In this document: positions 51,193 through 60,028 of the stretch, in pieces
Layout: each line of letters starts with the position of its first letter
How positions within the stretch are numbered: the stretch's first letter is position 1
Assembly: GCA_964434955.1 (NCBI GenBank)
Contig: CAYSXI010000009.1
Coordinates: 1 to 64,000, forward strand
Direction of reading: 5' to 3'
Source: JANQLU01 sp964434955
GTDB taxonomy: Bacteria > Planctomycetota > Planctomycetia > Pirellulales > Pirellulaceae
DNA: 64,000 nt
Translations under genes and position numbers: made by a program
The notes under the pieces: generated by a model
Database searches by the model: none
Seen by the model: only the letters and a program-made list of their open reading frames with translations
Told to the model about the DNA's origin: nothing

Positions 51193-51361
51193 CCACGCGG
51201 ATCGGTTCACCTGCCATCGATTTGGCAAGAAGCTACGATTTGGTGGTCTCCGATTTTGGTTTGCTTGAAGGCAATCGCAGTCGTTTTCAAAAGCCGATCC
51301 TGGAAATGGATTCATCGCAGCGAACCTCGTCAAAAAGTTGACATCTTGAATCAAGTCTCAG

Positions 51362-51386
51362 AGGATGCCGAGGGCATCCTTTTTTT
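51362..51386 (+). terminator. Intrinsic terminator between rpmA and obgE
   Basis: AGGATGCC-GAG-GGCATCCT followed by seven T residues ends 22 bp before the obgE ATG. It may end the rpmA transcript, or attenuate read-through into obgE. It sits 170 bp after rpmA; the rest of that stretch has nothing recognised. Confidence 0.8.
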
Positions 51387-51407
51387 GTTGGGCAAGGTAA
51401 CGCCATC

Positions 51408-52409
51408 ATGTTTGTGGATCGTGTAAAAATCGAAGTGCTCGCCGGCAAGGGCGGTGATGGATGCATGAGTTTCCGGCGTGAGCGATACATTCCCAAAGGC
51501 GGACCCGATGGCGGCGATGGCGGAGACGGCGGGAATATCATCATCCGTGCGGAGTCGGGAGTCGATTCGCTCGTTTACGTTTCCCATCGCAAACAATGGA
51601 AAGCCGATCGCGGAAAACACGGAAGCGGAAAAAATCAGCAAGGGCGACGTGGAGAAGATCGTGTGATCCTGGTTCCACCGGGCACGATTGTCATGGACGC
51701 CGAAAACGACTTCGTGATGAAAGACCTTGCCGAGAACGGCGAGCAATTTGTCGCCGCCAAAGGCGGAAAAGGCGGGAAAGGAAACGCCCACTACAAATCG
51801 TCGACCAACCAGGCACCGCGACAATGGACGCCCGGCGGAGATGGCGAACATCGATACCTGATTCTGGAACTGAAGGTGATCGCGGACGTCGGGCTTGTGG
51901 GATTGCCAAATGCCGGAAAAAGCACGCTGCTTTCTCGGCTTTCAGCAGCCAGGCCCGAGATCGCGAATTATCCCTTCACCACCAAGTTCCCCAACCTCGG
52001 CCGCGTCCAAATCGATCTGGACCATTCTTTCGTGATGGCAGATATTCCCGGTTTGATCGAAGGTGCCCACGAGGGAATCGGATTGGGGCATGATTTCCTG
52101 AAGCATATCGAGCGAGCAGGAATCGTGGTGCACCTGGTCGAACCCATGCCGATGGACGGCTCCGATCCCGTTGCCAATTACCGGACCATCCGAAATGAGT
52201 TGGAGCAGTACAGTCAGTCCCTGGCAAATCGCCCAGAGATTCTTGCGGTTACCAAATGCGAGTTGCCGGAGGCCGAGGAGATTGCGGGGCTGGTTGAGCA
52301 AGCTGCGGATAAGCCCGTCTTGAGAATTTCTGCTGTGACGGGGCAGGGTTTGCCCCAGTTGATTCAAGCCATCGCCAAGAAAATCAACGAGTTTCAACAG
52401 GATGCATGA
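51408..52409 (+). CDS. obgE: GTPase Obg (CgtA)
   Basis: Obg is a ribosome-associated GTPase in 50S assembly and stress response. The 333 residues comprise the Gly-rich Obg fold (MFVDRVKIEVLAGKGGDGCMSFRRE; GGNGGD-type repeats here GPDGGDGGDGGN), then the G domain with DVGLVGLPNAGKSTLLSRLS, DIPGLIEGAHEG and VTKCELPEA. There is no C-terminal OCT domain, as in many bacteria. It overlaps coaX by 4 bp. Confidence 0.95.
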   Translation: MFVDRVKIEVLAGKGGDGCMSFRRERYIPKGGPDGGDGGDGGNIIIRAESGVDSLVYVSHRKQWKADRGKHGSGKNQQGRRGEDRVILVPPGTIVMDAENDFVMKDLAENGEQFVAAKGGKGGKGNAHYKSSTNQAPRQWTPGGDGEHRYLILELKVIADVGLVGLPNAGKSTLLSRLSAARPEIANYPFTTKFPNLGRVQIDLDHSFVMADIPGLIEGAHEGIGLGHDFLKHIERAGIVVHLVEPMPMDGSDPVANYRTIRNELEQYSQSLANRPEILAVTKCELPEAEEIAGLVEQAADKPVLRISAVTGQGLPQLIQAIAKKINEFQQDA

Positions 52410-53179
52410 TGGACTCTGCGAACGCGATAGCGGCGGATATCGGAAACAGTTGGGTCAAACTTGCTGGCTTCGAGTTAGGCAAAAGTGAATGGCAATTTCG
52501 GCGTCGGGATCGCTGGCGCGACCCGATTCAACTTGAATTCTTGAATGACTCGCCCCGGGATTGGTTTGTTTCAAGTGTAAGCAAGCCAGGTTTTGAGAAT
52601 CTCAGAGCCGCCATTCGCAAGGAAAGAAAGCAGGATCGAATTTTTGAAGTCCGGTACTCGGATGTGCCCATCGATTCGAATCTCGACTATCCCGAAAAGA
52701 CTGGGATAGACCGATTTTGCGCCGCCGCTGGCGCCTGGGACTATGCCAAATCCAAAGCCAGGAATGGACCATTGACGGTTGTCGACATCGGCACGGCCGT
52801 GACGGTGGATCTGGTCGATGCTCATGGTTGCTTTCAGGGCGGGGCTATTTTTATCGGCCCGGTTAAAGCACTTCAGGAACTTAGTGAACAGACGGATGCG
52901 CTTCCCGACATTACCCAGCTGGAACTTGGGGATGATCTGAATGCGATCGGGAAGAACACCGTCGAAGCCCTGAAAGGCGGCGCCATCTTTTCGCTTGTCG
53001 GCGGCGTCAAGGAATTGATCGCTCGACAGCAAACTTCGATTGAAATCGAAACCGAAGTGTGGCTGACCGGCGGAGGTGCACCCTTCATTGAATCCTTTTC
53101 GCCTTCCGAATGGATTTTTCGTGATGACCTGGTCCTGCACGGAATTCGACTGGCTGCAAAATCCATGAACTCGGACTAG
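52406..53179 (+). CDS. coaX: Type III pantothenate kinase
   Basis: CoaX phosphorylates pantothenate, the first step of CoA synthesis. The 257-residue ASKHA-fold protein has the nucleotide-binding motif IAADIGNSWVKLAGFE, TGIDRFCAAAGAW, VVDIGTAVTVDLVDAHGCFQGG and the C-terminal WLTGGGAPFIES. The start overlaps the obgE stop. The mnmE-like gene follows at 11 bp, so obgE-coaX-mnmE-like is one operon. Confidence 0.92.
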   Translation: MMDSANAIAADIGNSWVKLAGFELGKSEWQFRRRDRWRDPIQLEFLNDSPRDWFVSSVSKPGFENLRAAIRKERKQDRIFEVRYSDVPIDSNLDYPEKTGIDRFCAAAGAWDYAKSKARNGPLTVVDIGTAVTVDLVDAHGCFQGGAIFIGPVKALQELSEQTDALPDITQLELGDDLNAIGKNTVEALKGGAIFSLVGGVKELIARQQTSIEIETEVWLTGGGAPFIESFSPSEWIFRDDLVLHGIRLAAKSMNSD

Positions 53180-53189
53180 GAATTTGCGG

Positions 53190-54374
53190 ATGTCTCAAAG
53201 TGACTCCATTCGCCAAGAATCCCACGGACCAACCGGAAAGTATGCGTGTCGCGTCACACCTGAAGGAAGATCCGCGATCGCGGTCATTGTTGCCGCCGCA
53301 CCCAACATCGTCGAAATCGTTGATGAGTACTTTGTTTCGGCCAGGCATGCTCCGCTCAATGAGTTCGCCATTGATCGGATCGTTTTTGGGGAGTGGAAAG
53401 TCGGTGCAGAAAAAGGCGAAGAACTGGTCGTTTGTCGTAGGTCAGAAAGTGAGATTGAGATCCACTGCCACGGTGGACGACTGGCCTGGCGAAAGGTCAT
53501 GAGTTGCCTGGTTCAATCGGGAATTCCCGAAATCGGGTGGAGGGAGCTCAATTCAAATCAAGGCCAAGAAAGTTTGCATTCCCAGGCAATGGAGGCCCTG
53601 GGACGAGCAAAAACCAAACGAAGTGCCAAGTATCTTTTGGCTCAGGTCCATGGCTCCCTATCGACTGAGATCAAGCGTTTGCGAGCGCTCGTTTCCAGCG
53701 ATCAAGTCGGCCAGGCCATCGATGCCATCGACACCCTGTTGGCTCATTCCGAGTTTGGCATTCACCTGGTACAACCCTGGAAAATAGTCGTCGCCGGACC
53801 GCCCAACGTGGGCAAAAGTAGTTTGATCAATTCCATCGCCGGTTATGAGCGTACCATCGTGTTTGATCAGCCCGGAACCACGCGAGATGTGATTCAAGTC
53901 GCTGCTGCCATGGATGGTTTTCCCGTCGTGATCTCTGATACCGCGGGTATGAGACAGGGCGCTGGGGAACTCGAATTGCAAGGAATTCAAATGGCTCGAA
54001 CCGCCGCGAGTGAGGCAGATCTAGTCGTTCAAGTGACTTCCGCCATCGATGAAGAGAACGATCTGGACGCCGAGACCACCGCTTTTCTGGATTCTCTTCC
54101 GGCATCCAGGCGGATACGCGTTCTCAACAAAGTGGACTTGGTAGAGCAAACGCGTGAAACCAATTTGGCGGAAATCTCCACTTCGGCAACTCAGAAAACC
54201 GGGATCGATGAATTGCTTCAAACGATCGCAATGAAGCTTTGGCCTGTCATTCCCCCTGACCACGCTCCCCTGCCCTTTCGACCTTCGCAGGTCGACTGGT
54301 TAAATCAGGTGCGGACGATGTTGAAAGAATCGCAAATTGATTCCGCATGCCACCTTCTCGATCGCTGGATCTGA
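53190..54374 (+). CDS. MnmE-like GTPase lacking the C-terminal Cys motif
   Basis: MnmE and MnmG modify the wobble uridine of certain tRNAs. This 394-residue protein has an N-terminal part with IEIHCHGGRLAW (89-100), then the G domain: VAGPPNVGKSSLINSI (P-loop 203-211), PGTTRDV (228-234), SDTAGMRQGAG and VLNKVDL (312-317). MnmE normally has about 450 residues and ends in C-[IV]-G-K, whose Cys is needed for catalysis. Here the C-terminus is ...SACHLLDRWI, with no CxGK. So it is either a paralogue with another role or an altered MnmE. Start ATG 53190. Confidence 0.85.
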   Translation: MSQSDSIRQESHGPTGKYACRVTPEGRSAIAVIVAAAPNIVEIVDEYFVSARHAPLNEFAIDRIVFGEWKVGAEKGEELVVCRRSESEIEIHCHGGRLAWRKVMSCLVQSGIPEIGWRELNSNQGQESLHSQAMEALGRAKTKRSAKYLLAQVHGSLSTEIKRLRALVSSDQVGQAIDAIDTLLAHSEFGIHLVQPWKIVVAGPPNVGKSSLINSIAGYERTIVFDQPGTTRDVIQVAAAMDGFPVVISDTAGMRQGAGELELQGIQMARTAASEADLVVQVTSAIDEENDLDAETTAFLDSLPASRRIRVLNKVDLVEQTRETNLAEISTSATQKTGIDELLQTIAMKLWPVIPPDHAPLPFRPSQVDWLNQVRTMLKESQIDSACHLLDRWI

Positions 54375-54380
54375 ATTCGG

Positions 54381-55793
54381 CTAGAGTAGATGCCTGGCTT
54401 TGATTTCGAGGTAGCGGTTGATAAGTCCGGCAGTCAGGTCTTCCGGAAAAACATCCAGCGAAAGCACGCCTTGATGCTCAAGATCTGAGAGAACTTGGGC
54501 TCGCCATGAAATGACGTCGGCCGCCGCGGACGCTTCGAAAAGCGCGTTCTCACTCTGATTTGATTTGTGCAATAAGTCAAAAATCTGATGGTCACGCATC
54601 AAAACGCCAAGCGGTAAATGACGACCCACCAGCGAACTCAAATAGACCTGGACCTGATTCGCATTGATCTCATCAATCAAATTGGTGACCACGACAACCA
54701 GCGACCGTTTCAGGCAGTGCGTCCGCAGGTACAGAAAGGCCTCGTCGTATCGCGATTCCACCATTTGCGGATGCCGATCAAATGAGGCATGCAAAAGATG
54801 GTTCATCTGTTTCATGCCCGAGCGAGGGGGAACAAAGTTATGGACTCGGTCGCTGAAGCAAATGAGCCCGACGGAGTCACCGCGTTTCAAAGCGACATAG
54901 CTCAGCATCAACATGGCGTTGAGCGAATGGTCAAGCAAGCTGATATCGCCCGCGCGATTCGTCATCATGCGACCGCAATCCAACAGGAAGATCACACTTT
55001 GGCTTTGACTGGACTGGAAATCCTTTACGGTCAAACGTTGGCGCCTCGCCGTGGTACGCCAATCAATATTCTTGAAGTTGTCGTCGTTGTTGTAATCGCG
55101 GAGGCGTTCGAAGTCGTGATCCTGACCGATCTTGCGAGTTTTACGAACTCCAAACAGGCTCAGTCGATTCGTGCGGGCGAGAATTTCGAATTCGGAAATC
55201 TGCTTGAGGTCGGGGAAAACATTGATTTCGGTTTCTGCTTTCGGTTCAAAGTATCCGTTCCATAGACGCAGACGACTGCGAACGCGAAGGAAAAAATGCT
55301 TGAGAAAGAATTTGCCTCGTTTATTACTGGTGAAATGGTAACGGCAAATCGATCGGCTCTTCCCCTTCAGCCTGACGGTAAACTCTTCGCGATCGGGTGC
55401 GAACTCTTCTGGGAGATCGTCACGAACGTCGATCGAATAACTCCATCGATTCAAATTGGACAGCACCATCTCGACTTCATGAGTTTTACCAATGGATGCG
55501 ATTTTGAGAGCCGTTCGGTTTGCTTCAAACGAGTTTCTTTTGGGCAAAACAAGCCAATCAAGAAACGCGACGGTGGCAATGCCAAGGTCAATCAGCAACA
55601 GGAACCAGAGTAGCGTCCCATCCAGGGCGATTAGCATCGACAGGGCTGCAGGTAAGGCGGCCAACGCGAGCAACCAGCGACTTGGGAATATCCGAAAACG
55701 CCATGCAGACAAAATCATCGGAAGCGGAAGCAAAAGCAACCACAGTACCGGTGTTTGAAAGAAGTAGGCGATGATGATGCGCGGATCAAACAT
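54381..55793 (-). CDS. DUF58 (von Willebrand factor A-like) protein
   Basis: The 470 residues include two N-terminal membrane segments (VLWLLLLPLPMILSAW; LLWFLLLIDLGIATVAFL), a beta-rich region and the DUF58 motif FERLRDYNNDDNFKNIDWRTTARRQRLTVKDF (partly quoted). A VWA-like domain follows with VIFLLDCGRMM in place of the strict DxSxS MIDAS. It is the last gene of the MoxR cluster, 12 bp after moxR. DUF58 proteins accompany MoxR ATPases, probably as substrate or adaptor. Confidence 0.9.
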   Translation of the reverse strand: MFDPRIIIAYFFQTPVLWLLLLPLPMILSAWRFRIFPSRWLLALAALPAALSMLIALDGTLLWFLLLIDLGIATVAFLDWLVLPKRNSFEANRTALKIASIGKTHEVEMVLSNLNRWSYSIDVRDDLPEEFAPDREEFTVRLKGKSRSICRYHFTSNKRGKFFLKHFFLRVRSRLRLWNGYFEPKAETEINVFPDLKQISEFEILARTNRLSLFGVRKTRKIGQDHDFERLRDYNNDDNFKNIDWRTTARRQRLTVKDFQSSQSQSVIFLLDCGRMMTNRAGDISLLDHSLNAMLMLSYVALKRGDSVGLICFSDRVHNFVPPRSGMKQMNHLLHASFDRHPQMVESRYDEAFLYLRTHCLKRSLVVVVTNLIDEINANQVQVYLSSLVGRHLPLGVLMRDHQIFDLLHKSNQSENALFEASAAADVISWRAQVLSDLEHQGVLSLDVFPEDLTAGLINRYLEIKARHLL

Positions 55794-55805
55794 GAGGCTT
55801 TCGAA

Positions 55806-57122
55806 TTATTGGATCCGTGGAACTTCAATGGATCGGATCAGTTCGTTGAGCAAGTGGTTGACGTCCTGCCCCTCGACTTCCGCTTCCGCGGTCAACCCGA
55901 CCCGGTGACGCAATGTGGGAAGCGCGATCTGAACAACGTCATCGGGCACGGCAAAGTCTCGCCCGTAAAACGCAGCAAGTGTTCTGGCACCCTGCATCAA
56001 TGCGATTCCCGCACGCGGCGAGGCACCCATGTGGAAATGTTGCCACTGTCTTGTCTTGCGAACGATCTCGTTGATGTAATTGACCAATGACGGGTCAACA
56101 CGAACGGCTGAATTTTCCTTGACGATTGTCGCGATCTCCTCGTCATTTGTGACCGTCTCGACTTCGTTTTGAAGTCGGTCCTCGAGCTTGTCCTGTCCGC
56201 CATGCATCGAAAGGATTTTGGCTTCTTCCTCCGCAGAGGGGTAGTTCGCGATCAACTTGAACATGAACCGGTCAAGTTGAGCTTCAGGAAGATTGTAGGT
56301 CCCCTCGCTTTCAATCGGGTTTTGCGTTGCCATAACCAGGAATGGATCCTTGAGCTGATGAGTCTCGCCATCGATCGTGACGGTCCTTTCCTGCATGATT
56401 TCCAGGAGCGCGGCATGGGTTTTGGCGGGCGAACGGTTAATCTCGTCTGCCAGCAGCAATTGGGTAAACACTGGACCAGGGCGAAAGTCGAATTCCTGGG
56501 TTTTCATGTTGTATATGGGCGCGCCGGTAATATCCGATGGCATCAGGTCAGCCGTGAATTGAATTCGTCCAAAGTCACATCCGAGTACCTTGCCCAAAGT
56601 TCGAACGAAGAGCGTCTTGCCCAGTCCCGGTACGCTCTCAATCAACACGTGTCCGTTGGAGAACAGGGCAACCAAAGTTCCCATCACCAGTTCGTCCTGT
56701 CCGACATAGATTTTCGAAATCTCACCCGCGATCTTGCGATAAAGCTGGCGCGTTTTCGTGTCCGATCCTTCCCGTGAATTGGACGGCGTCATCGCGGGCG
56801 TTTGAACCGGGTTGGACGGTTGCTGAGCAGCCGGATGCTGTGGCACAACCGGGGCCATGTTGGGCGCAGGACTTCCGCCTGCAAGCGGTTGATTCCCTCC
56901 GAGCGGTTGATTCCCTGCCAACGGTTGTCCGGGTGAAGCAGCCGTTTGCGTGTAGCCAACTCCCGGGTTCATGACAGGTGCCGATGCTTGCGGGACATTT
57001 TGCACGGCCGAGCATTGCGGGCAGCGAACCTGGCGTCCTGCCAGGGATGCGGCAACCTTGAGCAACTGCTGACATTGCGAGCAACGAAATTCAATGGATT
57101 CATTCGTCAGCGGCGTGGACAT
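55806..57122 (-). CDS. MoxR-family AAA+ ATPase with N-terminal zinc ribbon
   Basis: The 438-residue protein has an unusual N-terminal zinc ribbon (C14-x2-C17 and C34-x2-C37; FRCSQCQQLL...VRCPQCSAV), then a Pro/Gly/Gln-rich linker with repeats of PLAGNQPLGGNQPLAGG. The MoxR AAA+ core starts near residue 125: LIESVPGLGKTLFVRTLGKV (Walker A), LLADEINRSPAKTHAALLE (Walker B), MATQNPIESEGTYNLPEAQLDRF and GASPRAGIALMQGARTLA. MoxR proteins act as chaperone-like ATPases with VWA partners; here DUF58 follows. Four upstream membrane-protein genes and an RDD gene share the cluster. Confidence 0.93.
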   Translation of the reverse strand: MSTPLTNESIEFRCSQCQQLLKVAASLAGRQVRCPQCSAVQNVPQASAPVMNPGVGYTQTAASPGQPLAGNQPLGGNQPLAGGSPAPNMAPVVPQHPAAQQPSNPVQTPAMTPSNSREGSDTKTRQLYRKIAGEISKIYVGQDELVMGTLVALFSNGHVLIESVPGLGKTLFVRTLGKVLGCDFGRIQFTADLMPSDITGAPIYNMKTQEFDFRPGPVFTQLLLADEINRSPAKTHAALLEIMQERTVTIDGETHQLKDPFLVMATQNPIESEGTYNLPEAQLDRFMFKLIANYPSAEEEAKILSMHGGQDKLEDRLQNEVETVTNDEEIATIVKENSAVRVDPSLVNYINEIVRKTRQWQHFHMGASPRAGIALMQGARTLAAFYGRDFAVPDDVVQIALPTLRHRVGLTAEAEVEGQDVNHLLNELIRSIEVPRIQ

Positions 57123-57149
57123 TCAAACCTCTTCTTCTTTTTGAGCGGG

Positions 57150-58337
57150 CTACTTTTTGTTTCCCGGTTTTTGTTTGTCTGGGCGACCCACCATTTGAAT
57201 CGCGACGTTCACTTTCTGTTGTGCTTCGTTGCGACCTGTTGAGCGGGCAAGAAGCTTGGCCGTAGCCTGGATGTGGCTGGCAAAATCGGTATTGGCTCCG
57301 CTGGACAGTCTCTTGGCCCGTCCAAAAATCGGATAATAAACAAAGCAGAAGATGAGCCCGAGGATCACCATGTGTGGAAGGATGTAGCACAAGGGTTCTT
57401 CGGAAGCCCAGATCCAAAGTGTATTGCGTTGAGCGGCCGATGAGTTGGAGATGGTCGGCGCCGCCTCATCGGATTCGAGAAACATCACTTTTCCCCAATC
57501 GCATCGGTCGACCAGTTCCTTCGCAATGATGCGGTTTTCAGAGTTCACGAGCGCCAAATTGAGAAGCATGCTTCCGTTATGAACAATGATGACTTGGCCA
57601 TCGTGTTGCCAGGATGTCAAAACCGTGATCAAAGGCAATTGATTGGCTGAAAGCAGAACCGTCGCCTGAAAACGCGATGCGACCGGAATTTTGTGGCGAG
57701 CCGTCAAGTAAATTTCCGAGCGACGAGGATTGATCAATCGAGCCAATTCGCCAGTGAACCGGCGGCAACGTTTGGGCTCAAGTCGTTCTTCAATTTCAAA
57801 CCAGCTGCAACGATTGCGATCCACTCCATCTGAAAGTCGGCGGGCCTCCGCATTTTTGGCCTCAAGGAACTCAATCCGACTTTTGATTTTGGGCTTCTCG
57901 GCAGCGGGAGCGGATTCCAGTGCCTTCTTCCAGTAGAGCCATTCCGCGTCGAAGTCACGGTCAACATAAATGAGGGTTCGTGAACTCCAGGGATCGGATA
58001 GCCATTTTTCGATTCGCGCAATCGTCTTCTCGTCGGGTGGCGAATATCGATTTGGAAACCAGACGATGCTGTCGAATTCATCCAGTTTCGGCGTGAGCCG
58101 CCTTTCGAATTCGACGGCGTGTCCCTCCTTGCGATACATCCCGGCAAAAATTCCGGTTCCATTAACACTGTTCTTGTAAAGGCCTCCCCGCCCACGGCCG
58201 TACTTGGTGTCGAGCCGTTTGTTGGTTTGGCTGCAGAGAGGGTTTGCCAGTCCGGCCGCAATCATCGCGAACATGATAAGGATGATGAATCGCGAGCGGG
58301 CAAAACCGTGACTTGAATGGCTGAGTCGATTTTTCAT
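57150..58337 (-). CDS. DUF4350-type membrane protein of the MoxR cluster
   Basis: The product (395 residues) has a signal-type N-terminal helix (FIILIMFAMIAAGLANPLC) and one C-terminal transmembrane segment (LCYILPHMVILGLIFCFVYY). The N-terminal half resembles DUF4350: GTGIFAGMYRKEGHAVEFERRL, FDSIVWFPNRYSPPDEKTIARIEKWL, and later QVIIVHNGSMLLNLALVNSENR. DUF4350 proteins are typical of MoxR clusters. The stop lies 27 bp before the MoxR start. Confidence 0.8.
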   Translation of the reverse strand: MKNRLSHSSHGFARSRFIILIMFAMIAAGLANPLCSQTNKRLDTKYGRGRGGLYKNSVNGTGIFAGMYRKEGHAVEFERRLTPKLDEFDSIVWFPNRYSPPDEKTIARIEKWLSDPWSSRTLIYVDRDFDAEWLYWKKALESAPAAEKPKIKSRIEFLEAKNAEARRLSDGVDRNRCSWFEIEERLEPKRCRRFTGELARLINPRRSEIYLTARHKIPVASRFQATVLLSANQLPLITVLTSWQHDGQVIIVHNGSMLLNLALVNSENRIIAKELVDRCDWGKVMFLESDEAAPTISNSSAAQRNTLWIWASEEPLCYILPHMVILGLIFCFVYYPIFGRAKRLSSGANTDFASHIQATAKLLARSTGRNEAQQKVNVAIQMVGRPDKQKPGNKK

Positions 58338-58340
58338 GGC

Positions 58341-59135
58341 CTATCCCACCGCACTTGTTTGAGAAAGTTGACTTTTGAATTGATCAAACTCATTCAAGCA
58401 CCTGGCAACAGCGCTTTGGCCGGGATCCCTCGCGCCAAAAAATGCTTCTTCGAAAGGAAGCATGCAACGCTCAAGATAATCAGCGATCGATCCATGCTTC
58501 TGGACTTCCATCAAATACTGCCGATTTGTTTTGCCACGCGTCAAGCGAATCAGTGCTTTCTCATCCAGGGTCACCAGGACATGACTGTACAAATGGATGA
58601 TTGCGTTCTCGTAGTCACCTTCAGAAAAGTACTTCCGGGCAGCAGCCAGAAGATCGCCGGTCGTCGTATTGATTTGAAATGGGAGTTTCTCGACTCGTGC
58701 TTCCCGCGAAGGCCGATCAAGACTGACAATGTTTTCGTCTTTCTTTTCCTTGCGTTCCATTTTCACGAATGCCCAGACAAGGCCGACAATGAAGACGACC
58801 AAGACCAGGACCACGATCGCCCAGAAAAAGAAAGCAGCGATACTTCCTCCTGCAACCAACCCGCCACTGCTCACTCCGGTGGATGAGCCAGAATTGTTGG
58901 GCTGTCGATTGGGGCTGCCGTTTTGACTTGGCGTATTCGAAGGCGTCGGACTGCTCTCATCCGGCGGGACGAAGCGAACGGAGTCGTTTTGCGCATCGTA
59001 CCATGGCATTTCCCCGTGATCCGAAAAAGCTTCGCGGCCCAATCGTTCACCCCGGTGTTGTTGGGCCGAAACCTCAAGGTTGGAAAATGAGTGCCATAGT
59101 CCCAGTGCAACAAGGATCATCGTCATTCGAATCAT
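58341..59135 (-). CDS. DUF4129-type membrane protein of the MoxR cluster
   Basis: The 264-residue product has a signal peptide (MIRMTMILVALGLWHSFSNL), a Ser/Asn/Pro-rich linker, one transmembrane helix (FFFWAIVVLVLVVFIVGLVW) and a cytoplasmic domain. That domain matches DUF4129: DLLAAARKYFSEGDYENAIIHLYSHVLVTL, LTRGKTNRQYL and DYLERCMLPFEEAFFGARDP. It overlaps the next upstream gene by 4 bp and lies 3 bp from the DUF4350 gene. Confidence 0.85.
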   Translation of the reverse strand: MIRMTMILVALGLWHSFSNLEVSAQQHRGERLGREAFSDHGEMPWYDAQNDSVRFVPPDESSPTPSNTPSQNGSPNRQPNNSGSSTGVSSGGLVAGGSIAAFFFWAIVVLVLVVFIVGLVWAFVKMERKEKKDENIVSLDRPSREARVEKLPFQINTTTGDLLAAARKYFSEGDYENAIIHLYSHVLVTLDEKALIRLTRGKTNRQYLMEVQKHGSIADYLERCMLPFEEAFFGARDPGQSAVARCLNEFDQFKSQLSQTSAVG

Positions 59136-60028
59136 GACAAACGCTCCTTGAATTTGATGGCTTCCGCTCGGATTTTAAGCTCGACGTCCCAGCCTTCCTG
59201 GTAAATCCTTGTGTCGATGTAAGTGAGGAATCGGACCACGGCAACCAAGCCCACGGTGAGCCACATGCCGATGGGAATCATGAAGGCCTGCCAAAACCAA
59301 TTCCAGGCTGCACCCATCGAGATCGTGAATTGAAATCCATAGACGATTCCGCAAAGGATGAAAAAGATGGGGATCGTCGCCATCCATGTCCCGACACTCC
59401 TTCCAAAAACCAAGGCTGCATCGGAACCGTGTAGTGACTTGGTCCGCTGTGAATAAGTGACTTGTCCCGCATGACTGGCTTTCATTGGCGTCTGTTCCAG
59501 CAGCACAATTTCATTGGCAAATGGTCGAGCAGCCCGAACCACCAGGAGGATGCCCGCCAGTCCGGGTAAAAAGAACCAGGCGATGAATCCCACCACATCC
59601 ATCTCGCCTGTCAGCACCAGCAAAGAAACCAAAATGACAAACAGCAACGGTCGAATCAGGAAATGAAGCGTCAGGAGGTTTGGCAGCCGTCGAAACACGT
59701 AGGAAATCGTCGAGCCAATGCGTGGTTCAAGCTTGAAGGTCGCATCGCCCAGGTACTTGGTCACAAATGCCGTCGCAATTTGGGATTGAGAGGCGACCAA
59801 TAAAAACATCACCCACCAATAGACGATCGACATTCCCGGCGCGGCCTCGTTTTCCCCGGAAATCATCCAATTCAACAAAAAGTAGTTGAACACCATCCAG
59901 GGCAGAATTCCGATTCCGAGCAGGATCATGAATGCCCAGAGATGGTCGCGCAAAACGTGGATCGAGAGGTCAAGGATTTCCAGCATCGATCTGCGGCGAA
60001 TGACAATATGGGTTTGATCCAATTGCAT
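59132..60028 (-). CDS. Polytopic membrane protein of the MoxR cluster
   Basis: From ATG 60028 the product has 298 residues and about six transmembrane segments (HLWAFMILLGIGILPWMVFN; MSIVYWWVMFLLVASQSQ; and others). I recognise no named domain. The start overlaps the SpoIIM-like stop as TGATG, so translation is coupled. A longer frame upstream is inside the SpoIIM-like gene and unsupported. Confidence 0.75.
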   Translation of the reverse strand: MQLDQTHIVIRRRSMLEILDLSIHVLRDHLWAFMILLGIGILPWMVFNYFLLNWMISGENEAAPGMSIVYWWVMFLLVASQSQIATAFVTKYLGDATFKLEPRIGSTISYVFRRLPNLLTLHFLIRPLLFVILVSLLVLTGEMDVVGFIAWFFLPGLAGILLVVRAARPFANEIVLLEQTPMKASHAGQVTYSQRTKSLHGSDAALVFGRSVGTWMATIPIFFILCGIVYGFQFTISMGAAWNWFWQAFMIPIGMWLTVGLVAVVRFLTYIDTRIYQEGWDVELKIRAEAIKFKERLS

